NCBI GenBank assembly: GCA_023897205.1 | Contig: JAHWDD010000018.1 | Coordinates: forward strand, 1-34,855 | DNA from: Exophiala sp. HKRS030 | Taxonomy: Eukaryota > Ascomycota > Eurotiomycetes > Chaetothyriales > Herpotrichiellaceae | Length of the DNA: 34,855 nt | Direction of reading: 5' to 3' | In this document: piece by piece, positions 27,099 through 34,855 of the stretch | How the letters are laid out: every line of letters starts with the position of its first letter | Numbering within the stretch: position 1 is the first letter of the stretch | Made by a program: the position numbers and the translations under genes | The notes under the pieces: generated by a model | Databases searched by the model: none | Seen by the model: the letters and a program-made list of their open reading frames with translations, nothing else | What the model was told of the DNA's origin: nothing

Positions 27099-30000
27099 TC
27101 ATGCAAACCCACCGATTAAACATTTCTTCTTTGCAGTACGCACATCATCATCAGCGATCCTCTTTCGTTTTCGATGGTCAGATGTCCCAAAATACGCGTT
27201 CAACCCTTGTGCCTTCACAAGATGAACAATGGCAGACGGTAGCCCACTTATATGAGACCCTGGAGCAGATGTGCCGCTCATGCACATGGTTATGCTGATT
27301 TGATCTCCAGTTTCATATTGAATACGCTTGCAGAAATTGCCATTCTCATCACGGTCCCTGCCATCATCCCACGTGCAAGAGATAGGTTGTCCGTTGACGT
27401 ACAGTTGAGCGCGTTCAGATGCAAGCCGAGTGAATAATGACTTGAAAGCCGGGTCGACCCCTGGTATGGAGCACAAAATGAACCCGACTCCAATGTATTT
27501 CCCATTTCGACGGGAAGGCATCCCACTCAGCTCGAAGTGAAAGAGGGAGGCGAAGGCACAGCGAGCCACGTGATCGATCGGCTCTGTCAGCGAATCATCG
27601 GCCTCGACTCTATCCAGAAGCTTTGGCATTTGACTCACGTCGTCAAGTGCATAGTCACGATCCATTTCGTGGTCCAGGCGGTGGTATCTCGGATGATGGG
27701 CGAACGCTTGGCGAACCTGCCTTTCTCTCGATTTTTCCCAGATCAAATCCTGGATGCGAAAAGGAGACTTCCGGGGCTTGGCGGTATGAGCACCTTCCGC
27801 GACATCGGCATCGGCGATTGTTCCGGTGCCTAAAGATACGATTAAATCCGTCCGTGACGACGGATAGAGCATCTTCGCCTCCGACACTACGGTGCTGACC
27901 GGATCGTTCTCCAAAAGGCCCGCGTCTTGAAACGTACCCAATTGAGGAACCTGTTTGGTCGGAAAGAATCTATGAGGAAGAGTTAGTCTGATCGCGACGT
28001 TGAAACATGAATTATCACTCACGTTGGGGCGGCAGACGCAGCCCGGGCGCTGATCAGAGGTTGTCAATATCGAAGCAGACTGTACAGTATGTATGGGGAT
28101 GGAATCTTACATTTCCCAAAGACGAGCTTTCCGGGCTCCTGTCCAATCTCCTCAGCCACACTTCAACCGTCAACTTGAAGGAATGTGGCACTTACCTGGG
28201 TTGAGATTATTCTGCACGGCTTTGTTGTAGTTTGTAAATAGGTGGCAGGAAGGTGTCTTCAAAACGGTGGCGGCTAACACCAGAAGTTTGGCGCCTAGTC
28301 CCGTGGCGTAGGAGCAGTCCTGCATCGTTGTTGACCTCCCCAGAAGAGACTGCAGAATCGATTCGAGGTTGTCTGGACGATAGCGGCCATCTCGAACATA
28401 CCACTTCACCATCTTCGTGAGCCAAGAGACCAGAGGAATTTTGCTGGTTTTATCTTGTTCGAATGCCGCCTCCGCCAATTGCAACATCATCTGGATAGAT
28501 TTGTCGACTGAGTCACCACGGTTCCACATGTTCAATGCGACGAAACTTCCTGCCAGATTGTCAGCTTTCCTTGCCCTCCCCGAGGGTCGGACATATTCAC
28601 CGGAGCTGACGGCACCTACCACTTTGAAAAACTTCTGAATCGGGATCGGGAGGCCAATTCGGTCCTGAAGTCTCCTCAGCACGGTTAGTGGGATGATAGC
28701 CCGAGTTCCGCCTCCGTCGATGCTGAGGATGCTCACTCCACTGGTCGGAGGCTTAACCGCCACCGTGATGTCTCGATCCCATGCACGCTTACAGAGAAAG
28801 CATGACGAGATTACATAGGTCCAAGGCCGACTGGATAGGGTGTGCCCGAAGATTTGAATACATGTCTCGCAGAGACAGTGCCCACAGGGGAGTCGATACC
28901 GTGGTGTTCGCCGTATGCAGCACAGGCAAGTGGCCTCGCTGCAGATACGACTCCATCTGTCCACAAATTGTTGGAGTGTATGTAAATGCAGAGACGCACT
29001 GGGTACGTCTGTCCCAGAGCCCAATGAATCACAGTATTGCGACAACTTACCCTGGACGAGCTTGAGGACGGCCGAACGCAAGATGATATCCGACGATCCC
29101 TCGAAAGATACCACCCGGCCACCAACTGCTTCACGGAGAGCGTCCCGGTAAAGCGACTGAAAGACTTGGACAGAGTCAAATCCTGTGCCACGTTAACCCG
29201 CTGCTCTTCAATTTCACGAGTAATCACGTGCTCACACGCACAACTTACCGTGGCAGTCCGGGGGGTAGCTATCGATCATCAGACTCGAGGCGATGACAGG
29301 CACCACAAAGTCCGTCAGATCTTGGGCGGTATCGCAAGTCCTCAAGAGGTTCGCCAGGTGCAGCGCATGGTCTTCCGCCAATGGGTTGTGAGACCGAGAG
29401 GCTTTGATAAAATCAAACGGCTCCGAGCCCGAGGTGGAGAAGTGCTCACAGGCTGATTTGAAAAAGGCTGCAAAGTGGGTCGGAGAATACAAAGTACGGG
29501 TCTCACGTCTGACTTGCTCGGCTTTTCGGATACGCAAGAGAAGTCGATGCTGCAGGCGCTCCAAGGACCCTTGGGAACGAAATTTCTGACTGCGGGGAAC
29601 GGCAACAACTTCGATAAATGAGAACAAAACAATTGGATCTTGGCTGGTCTCTTCATTCAACAACAAGAGCAGGGCTTTTTGGGCTTCGGTTTCTGCCATC
29701 GGGGTCAGTGGGATTTTGTCAGTCACGACGACCACGGAAGGTCGGTTGAAAGGTGTGGAGATAGGGACGGTCACGTCACGCAGCCAACCCGCCAACTGAG
29801 AAGCAACTCCTCGGAATCCTCCTAGGTCGGAGGCAAAGATACAGAAAAGATCGGTGAAGGGTAGAAGAAGCCGGCTATAGATTGCTTTTTCGGTGTGTTG
29901 CATATGATGAGGCTCGGTTCCACCAGGCAAGGTGCGCAAAGGCCATCTGCTTCCATCGTGGCAGCGGTGGCGGTTCGGGGTGCGACGAACCCGCTTGCTA

Positions 30001-30302
30001 CCGACTGAACCAGCGGCAACGAGGATGGGTCTTCTTGAATTGGGCGATTCAGACACCACGTGAAGGTCAACATCTCCAACATAAGGTTTGCCCTTGAACA
30101 GGCGACTTCGAGGGATTTCGAAGAGCTTCTCGAGGGCGATCGATTTTGTTTGTTGACCTACAAATACGATGAGGCTGGGACAGGCATCATCGGGCTGCTC
30201 AGATCGTGAACTCAACATCTCCAATCTACCTGTGTCGATCAGAGACGTCTCATAGCCCTGCTTGCATACCCTGAGCCATGGATGATGGTTGCAAAGCTTC
30301 AT
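27099..30302 (-). CDS. Patatin-like phospholipase with RING-like Cys cluster
   Basis: Seven exons (30302-29249, 29182-28601, 28549-28196, 28138-28111, 28049-28023, 27969-27099), counting a possible extra 42-base in-frame intron near 29050-29009, encode about 971 residues; the total is divisible by three. An N-terminal region is shared with large fungal patatin proteins. A RING-like cluster lies at 437-482 (CLCC, CGHCLCETC, CFLC). The patatin domain has the oxyanion motif SIDGGGTRAIIP (507-510), the nucleophile Ser544 in GAVSSGS, and the catalytic Asp in TFQDAGLLENDPV. Only after splicing does the nucleophile elbow appear. The usual G-x-S-x-G is A-x-S-x-G here. The C-terminus has a basic KRKR/KKK stretch that may be a nuclear signal. 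It should hydrolyse lipid acyl esters; such proteins are also linked to fungal innate-immunity-type signalling. Start is the first ATG. Confidence 0.82.
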
Positions 30303-30390
30303 GTTTGTTATGTTTGGTTTCTGCACAGTATGGAGGCTGCTGCTGGAGAGAAATGGTTGAAAGGGACATCACCTTCATCTTGGTCCTGCC

Positions 30391-30397
30391 TTTATAG
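30391..30397 (-). promoter_or_regulatory. TATA box of the patatin-like gene
   Basis: CTATAAA on the minus strand about 90 bases upstream of the ATG at 30302. Confidence 0.5.
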
Positions 30398-30518
30398 CAA
30401 TCTATCTTGCTCCGCAATCCCAAAATAGAAGGGGCGAGATATGAATAGATACAGGAGGGCTATTTTTAGTCCGGTAGAAATTTCCCAGAGCCGTCGCTGC
30501 ACACATCCGCCTAGAAGA

Positions 30519-30923
30519 TCAATCGTCGAGAGAGTCCTTGGCGATGGGGCTATACAGAGATGCCCTCGGGTGCACGCGAGGCAACTCAGGCGCAGATGTC
30601 TCTGAGAGTCGCTTTTGAAGGTGGTGAGCCCAATTTTGGTCCAATTCGCTAGTCTCTTGCTCCAGCTGTTCAATACAAGCATTCAAAACGACATACGCTT
30701 CGAATGCTTCTCGCAGTAATTTAGTGACCGACTGCCACTTTTCTTTCCCGCGGTTGATGCTGTGCTCCAACCAAGCATTTTCCTCCGACAACCTCTCGAC
30801 CACGTCCGAGTCCACCGAACTCTGAAGCTGGTCGACTTGATGAAGTAATGCGTCCACGTTGGGTGCGACTTTCAATGGACTCGGACTATAAGGCTCCGTG
30901 ACGGTTCCTGTTGTAGAACTCAT
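30519..30923 (-). CDS. Small coiled-coil protein, orphan type
   Basis: A single exon of 134 residues. The frame is open further upstream, but the ATG at 30923 follows a TATA box (31058-31064) at a sensible distance. After a Ser/Pro/Thr-rich start, residues of about 27-105 are helical with coiled-coil heptads (VDALLHQVDQLQSSVDSDVV, LEQETSELDQNW). The tail is Pro/Ser-rich. No known domain, signal or membrane helix. It is similar in layout, and weakly in the segment around KLLREAFEAY, to the coiled-coil gene at 33542. Confidence 0.55.
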   Translation of the reverse strand: MSSTTGTVTEPYSPSPLKVAPNVDALLHQVDQLQSSVDSDVVERLSEENAWLEHSINRGKEKWQSVTKLLREAFEAYVVLNACIEQLEQETSELDQNWAHHLQKRLSETSAPELPRVHPRASLYSPIAKDSLDD

Positions 30924-31057
30924 CTTTGTATACAATAGAGGGACTCCTGGACAGGAGTTTTCTGATCTCAAAGTCGATGACAAAAAGGTTGGGGAAAGGC
31001 AGTAATGCTCTTGTGTCCTTCCTAGCCTGAAGGTGCGAGAAGCTAACCAAGACGGGA

Positions 31058-31064
31058 TTATATA
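31058..31064 (-). promoter_or_regulatory. TATA box of the small coiled-coil gene
   Basis: TATATAA on the minus strand, about 135 bases upstream of the chosen ATG at 30923 and inside the longer open frame, which argues against an earlier start. Confidence 0.5.
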
Positions 31065-31181
31065 GGCTACACTCGACACAACCTGTTTTAGTCGAAGCAA
31101 GCCAAGACCAGAACAAGAGGGCTGCAGGGTCACCCCACAGGCTATATGTACTGTAGACTCAACCCCGGCACGATATAAAGT

Positions 31182-31807
31182 ATGTCTCGGATGGACCTGA
31201 TTCAGGGCCAACATCAGAACATGTCAGCTCGCGATGCAATGGTCATTGAGGCGGACGCCATTCCACAGCGCTACAACGTCCTTGCCTTCTTATCATCCTG
31301 GTTGATTCACACCAGCTACCTGTTCCTCCCGGGCACATTCACCTCTCTTGAGAGGCACCTTGATGACGGGAGCGGCCGAAAAGTGATTGAGGTGGTGAAA
31401 AATGTCCCACTACTCTGGCTTGCCGCGATATGCTGCATTGTTGGGACGGTTGGACTGGGCTATCTATGGTGGACATGGAATTCTAATCCGGTTTGGCTCA
31501 TTCGAAATGTGTTCTTGTGAGTGGCAGGCCCAAATGCAGTACATGACAGTATGATCCCGAGACGGCTGATCATGAGTACTCTAGGCCAGAGACAGCCAGC
31601 TCATTTCTTGGCTCTTTAAATACGCTCATCAATGTCTACTCCGCACAGGATGGATTTTGGTCACCAACGGCGGTTGTTGCCATGACCATCAACACAATAT
31701 TTCTCGTGGGAATGCTGGGATCTTTGCTAATTTACAAGTATAAGCTCCATGTGGTCGATCAATCCCATTTTGGTAGCTCTTCTCGATGGAACTTCCGACG
31801 CAGATAA
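31182..31807 (+). CDS. Conserved fungal three-helix membrane protein of unknown function
   Basis: Exons 31182-31516 and 31585-31807 around a 68-base intron (GTGAGT donor, CTAG acceptor) give 185 residues. Three hydrophobic helices are visible: RYNVLAFLSSWLIHTSYLF leading into LPGTFTSL, then LLWLAAICCIVGTVGLGYLWW, and after the junction AVVAMTINTIFLVGMLGSLL. The PGTFTSL motif, the WLWW-like end of helix 2 and the segment LGSLNTLINVYSAQDG are features I associate with an abundant uncharacterised membrane family in Pezizomycotina. The C-terminus is basic (RWNFRRR). TATAAAG lies at 31174-31180 directly before the ATG. It may be a start-proximal box, or the true start may be one of the next ATGs (31191, 31221). 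Confidence 0.8.
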
Positions 31808-31956
31808 GCTGCCACAGAGGTTTTCTGAGTGTCGATACCGTACAATAAAAAGAACTGAACACTATGAAAGCCACTCGCCATATATTTCCAACCTTACAAT
31901 AACGCCCCCATGTCCTATTTGTAAACTGCATAATTCGCCGACTCAGGGTATCTCTC

Positions 31957-32286
31957 TCACTCTTGGATCACTTCGAGCTCCCTCTTCTGGGCGCGTGTAG
32001 CTCGTCGTTCTTGGTTCCCCCTCAAATCCATGCGCGTGGTGGATCTCGGTTCACGACGGCCGTCATGTTTGGTAGGGGCCACAATATTCGTGCACATATC
32101 AGCCTTACTATGGAAGTAAAGACGCACAGTGGGCTTCTTTCGGAGGGTGTATCTCGACATGCTCGGCGAGGCAACTTTGTCAGACTCTGACCGCGGACAA
32201 TGCTCCGAACAACAACACCTTTGGCAACGATGACACCGAGGTCGCAGTTGGCGAGTGCTATTATTTCTTCCTCCCTCAGATGTCAT
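31957..32286 (-). CDS. Small basic Cys-rich protein, hypothetical
   Basis: The ATG at 32286 gives 109 residues. Near the N-terminus is a compact cluster CHRCQRCCCSEHC, enough ligands for one zinc. The rest is strongly basic (RYTLRKKPTVRLYF, RRATRAQKRELEVIQE). A longer frame begins at an ATG at 32532, but a CTATATAG box (32517-32524) sits inside that extension, so I prefer the internal start. No family recognised; composition alone cannot prove it is expressed. Confidence 0.4.
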   Translation of the reverse strand: MTSEGGRNNSTRQLRPRCHRCQRCCCSEHCPRSESDKVASPSMSRYTLRKKPTVRLYFHSKADMCTNIVAPTKHDGRREPRSTTRMDLRGNQERRATRAQKRELEVIQE

Positions 32287-32745
32287 ATTGAAAGCTAGCG
32301 ATTGACTTCGCTTGGATTTTGTAGTGTCTGCTTCGTTTGATACAATATAAATGCCAGGCGATGAACGCAGATTCAAGTTCAAGAATGTGATTTCAATGTC
32401 TCGGTGACGGTTTGATCCTGCCCAAGGGAAATTACTTATGAGCGTGTTACTGTAAGCGATGTGAGACTGACCGTATGATGAGAGGGTGTATCCAGGTCTG
32501 GAGCATAGAACTGGTCCTATATAGAGACGCATCAGATATATTTTTGTGTTCGTGGGTCAAGTCGGTATTTTTAGTAAACAAGGTGTGCTATCTTTATTCC
32601 TAGCCCCTTGGCCTCCATGTTTATTTTAGCCGTCCAAGTCGGTCTCTTGTTGTTCCCTCATCGTATATCTGAAACCCTCTGCATGATCAAGTCCTGTGCT
32701 GGTCATTTCAGCTGTCATGACTGAGGCGCACCACCTCCACAGCCA
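32287..32745. other. Intergenic
   Basis: About 460 bases between two minus-strand genes, holding the CTATATAG box at 32517-32524. No gene seen. Confidence 0.5.
32517..32524 (-). promoter_or_regulatory. TATA-like palindrome CTATATAG
   Basis: About 230 bases upstream of the Cys-rich gene's ATG, in the expected orientation for its core promoter. Confidence 0.35.
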
Positions 32746-33137
32746 TCACTCCTCCTTGTTATTAGATGGAGATTCCAGAGGTGTCTCCGTTCCCGACGTT
32801 CGAAAGTCTTTCGGGAAGGACCATCGAGGTACAGGGTAACATTGATTCTGCACTAATGTCAGTACCCTACTATGATCACGGTCATGAGGCAGGTGTCAAG
32901 TACCAGGGCTTGGTCCGAAAATGGTGATTTGTCGTCTTCTGCACAGCTCAAAATATACGACCGTCCACTCCTCCGGATCAGAATGTAGACTTCAGCATGA
33001 CATCGTTGGTGCAGGTCGTACCCACTCTTGAAGATGCTTTTCTTGCGTCGATAGAATCGTGTTCGTTCACGTTTGGCGTTTTGACGATAAATGCGTAAAC
33101 GAGACTCCGATTCCGGTATTGTGCTAGATAACTGCAT
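32746..33137 (-). CDS. Miniature MADS-box-like protein
   Basis: Exon 1 (33137-32904, 78 codons) and exon 2 (32847-32746) are joined over a 56-base intron with a TACTGAC branch and a GTGCAG acceptor; the product is 111 residues. Residues 21-60 resemble the helix-strand core of a MADS box: KRERTRFYRRKKSIFKSGYD, then LHQRCHAEVYILIRRSGRSY, where MADS proteins have RKxGLMKKAYELSVLCDxEVALIIF. The exon 2 junction adds YPVPRWSFPKDF, a Y-P-x-P...P-x-DF tail I associate with small fungal proteins of this type. It lacks the long C-terminal regions of SRF/MEF2 regulators. Function is unknown; DNA binding or titration of full-length MADS factors is possible. Unspliced reading would end at 32859 with an unrelated tail. 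Confidence 0.65.
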
Positions 33138-33541
33138 TCTATAGATTGAGACAGGGGGACGGTACGCTGTTGTAGAATTGCAGGTCAGAAATTGACACCA
33201 AAAGAAAGATCACCCTTGCAAAGGAAAACGAAGAAGGACGGGGTTCTGAATCTCCTCATGTTATATATACAAGATGATTAGACAGAATGAGGCAAGTGCC
33301 CGCAATGCAGTAGCAAGGATTTTATTCATAATTTGGGCCAACCTGTTCCAGCCAATTCCGGTGACTTTCTTGTAATCTTCTTCTGTATGCTGGCTGTCTC
33401 TAGAGGATGAATATACCATCATACAAATTACATTACAGTGAGAGTGGAGCTTTCCACCGTGACGGCTCCGCACCATGATAATATAATGTGCTCTCGTTAC
33501 CCGAGTAAACGGCACTACAGCCAACCCATTCCATGTGAAGA
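33138..33541. other. Divergent intergenic region
   Basis: About 400 bases between the MADS-like gene (minus) and a coiled-coil gene (plus). It carries a strong TATA box for the former. No gene seen. Confidence 0.5.
33261..33270 (-). promoter_or_regulatory. TATA box of the miniature MADS-like gene
   Basis: GTATATATAA on the minus strand, about 125 bases upstream of the ATG at 33137. Confidence 0.55.
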
Positions 33542-34012
33542 ATGAAAGCATTTTCCAAAGTGATTCCCAGACTCCGACAGCAACCTGCAGCATCTGACAA
33601 GCATACTATCCGGATGGACGAGACAAAGTCTCCTTCGACCGAATATGACCGTCCGACGCCACAGAATACCTCCAGTGAGGCCAGTAAACGTCACGGTCAG
33701 TGCTATCGTTTTCCTGAATTACAGGTGAATCGACACCATCTTCCTGAAATACAATCCTATCGAAACGACGCCGCCGCCAGCATGGAAATCCGCGCCCTGG
33801 AGGAGTATAATCGGCAGCTGAAAGCGGAAGTGAGAAAATATTACAAACTACAAACCATATCGCACAAGCTGCTTGAAGAGGTACGAGCTTCGACAAAACG
33901 ACTCAAAGACGCCGTCCTCGAATTTCGGCAAGCTCATAAATACATTGAAGCATGTTTTCACGAAGAGGAGAATCTCCACGAAGCGGAGTTCTTGAGAAGT
34001 CACCAATTTTGA
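33542..34012 (+). CDS. Small coiled-coil protein, orphan type
   Basis: A single exon of 156 residues from the ATG at 33542 (33614 is an alternative start). The N-terminal half is Pro/Ser/Gln-rich and polar. Residues of about 85-150 are a continuous helix with coiled-coil pattern (MEIRALEEYNRQLKAEV, KLLEEVRASTKRLKDAVLEF, EACFHEEENLHEAEFL). No known domain, signal peptide or membrane helix. It is convergent with the next small gene, 67 bases away. Its helix resembles, weakly, that of the protein at 30519-30923. Confidence 0.5.
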   Translation: MKAFSKVIPRLRQQPAASDKHTIRMDETKSPSTEYDRPTPQNTSSEASKRHGQCYRFPELQVNRHHLPEIQSYRNDAAASMEIRALEEYNRQLKAEVRKYYKLQTISHKLLEEVRASTKRLKDAVLEFRQAHKYIEACFHEEENLHEAEFLRSHQF

Positions 34013-34079
34013 CCATGGCTGTGTGCAATGCTGGAACCATGTCTCTACTCAGTATGTCCCCGGACAGTGGAAAGAGACA

Positions 34080-34460
34080 CTATCTGGAACCAATATTTGG
34101 GAAGATTTCTTGACGTATATCCTCCAGTATTGCTTCTGACGGCGGTATGAGCTCGTCCCATTCTTTCCGTTGGGCAGCTTTCTCTTCTGGATCTAGATCA
34201 ATCTCTTTGTTTTGAACAACAGCCAGTTTGGACAGCTGTTTGCTCTGTGAATCGAGGAGTGCTTCGGCTTCGTAGAGTTGTATATGACATTCGTCCATGT
34301 GACCTTCTTGCCGGTTGTCTGCTCTCTCCTGCCTCCTGGATTCGTACTCCTTCCTCTTCTGCCGGATTTGGGCGATTTCTTGACGATTATCACCATTGAA
34401 TCGACGTCCTGAACCTCTGTTGCCTTTAACTGCGTAGCGACGTTCGAGACGGATTTTCAT
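34080..34460 (-). CDS. Small basic-then-acidic helical protein, orphan type
   Basis: The ATG at 34460 gives 126 residues; the open frame begins 39 bases earlier but only with a TTG. The first half is very basic (MKIRLERRYAVKG, IRQKRKEYESRRQERADNR), and the second half is acidic with helical heptads (YEAEALLDSQSKQLSKLA, DLDPEEKAAQRKEW). This charge split suggests a nucleic-acid-associated or partner-binding helix, but no domain is recognised. Confidence 0.5.
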   Translation of the reverse strand: MKIRLERRYAVKGNRGSGRRFNGDNRQEIAQIRQKRKEYESRRQERADNRQEGHMDECHIQLYEAEALLDSQSKQLSKLAVVQNKEIDLDPEEKAAQRKEWDELIPPSEAILEDIRQEIFPNIGSR

Positions 34461-34855
34461 GTTAGGTGCCTCAGTCGACTTTGTTATAGTAAATGCCAAA
34501 TTGTGCCTTGACGTTGTCGGTTAGGAAAGAACGATCGCGAACAAGCGCTATTCACAGTTTGTGTGGCAGTGGTCCCAGATATACACTCTCGACTCGGTCA
34601 TGGCCTTACCCACAGTCTGCAGAGCTGACGCTCCTTATGGACAATGTTTCTCGCCATTGTCTAAAAAATAGCCAATCTATGTTGAACTGCGGGATCATAC
34701 AAGATCGAAGAGACCAATTCATGGTACTGTAGACTGACAAATCTCACGCAGAATCCGTTACGCGGCACTTCATCGACACCGCATCATACATACTATGCTT
34801 GGAATTACAGTAATGACAGTCAGGCCCCTTCAATTCTTCTTCTCTTCACATCAAT
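34461..34855. other. Right edge, no gene seen
   Basis: About 395 bases to the window end. It contains TACTGTA at 34726-34732 within a 12-mer also found before the membrane-protein gene (31148-31159), and TACAGTA near 34805, so a plus-strand gene may begin beyond the edge. Confidence 0.4.

Noticed and set aside
28550..28600. Odd insertion in the patatin nucleophile loop
   Set aside because: It is a 51-base intron (GTGAAT donor, CTGAC branch, GGCAG acceptor); splicing restores the expected VSSGSFVAL.
32287..32532. ATG at 32532 as start of the Cys-rich gene
   Set aside because: A TATA-like box lies inside the extension, so the ATG at 32286 is preferred.
1..34855. tRNA, rRNA or CRISPR-like arrays
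   Set aside because: No cloverleaf-like set, rRNA stretch or regular spacer repeat was found by eye; CRISPR is not expected in a fungal nuclear genome.

Overview
The window looks like accessory DNA from a filamentous ascomycete (Pezizomycotina). The genes are small and split by 49-107 bp introns with GTAAGT/GTGAGT-type donors and CTRAY-like branch sites. The families are typical fungal ones: Zn2Cys6 factor, LaeA-like methyltransferase, DHA2 transporter, indoleamine 2,3-dioxygenase, TmpA-like membrane protein and patatin-like protein. Several recall Eurotiomycetes, but the class cannot be fixed from sequence alone. I saw no tRNA, rRNA or CRISPR.

Layout. (1) 1-360: an A+T-rich, fold-back-rich terminus that I read as the end of a hAT-like transposon. 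It cuts off a secreted protein gene with a predicted mature N-terminal histidine (LPMO-like). (2) 1.0-4.8 kb: a chromodomain reading frame followed by a Zn2Cys6 frame, which one intron could join into one protein, convergent with an F-box/LRR-like gene split by a single in-frame TAG. (3) 5.1-7.6 kb: LaeA-like methyltransferase and a spherulin-type cupin with an unusual N-terminal anchor. (4) 8.1-16.2 kb: a TrpB-like gene lacking the PLP lysine and also carrying a TAG, a GH76-like glycosidase with a doubtful N-terminus, a small orphan gene, a coding relic, a three-exon DHA2 transporter and a secreted beta-lactamase-fold hydrolase. (5) 16.2-18.0 kb: gene-poor, with an A+T-rich island. (6) 18.0-26.7 kb: indoleamine 2,3-dioxygenase, two divergent 125-residue coiled-coil proteins, a small bZIP factor, and a divergent pair of a CoA-ligase-type AMP-forming enzyme and a TmpA-like flavin reductase. 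(7) 27.1-30.3 kb: a seven-exon patatin-like phospholipase with a RING-like cysteine cluster. (8) 30.5-34.9 kb: small orphan-type genes: coiled coils, a conserved three-helix membrane protein, a Cys-rich basic protein and a miniature MADS-like protein.

How they may work together. TrpB-like, IDO, methyltransferase, transporter, AMP-ligase, TmpA-like reductase, secreted hydrolase and bZIP resemble the parts of a tryptophan-linked specialised-metabolism neighbourhood, but there is no polyketide synthase, NRPS or terpene core gene. Three genes carry clear lesions (transposon, TAG, TAG), so part of the region is decaying. Co-function is an inference only.

Most unusual items: the TrpB-fold pseudoenzyme, the paired TAG lesions (one at a position that is Trp in yeast TRP5), the chromodomain/Zn2Cys6 arrangement, the miniature MADS-like gene recovered by splicing, and a strong excess of the 7-mer TAC[A/T]GTA. 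Exon models were made by hand from splice sites and reading-frame continuity; no database search was possible.
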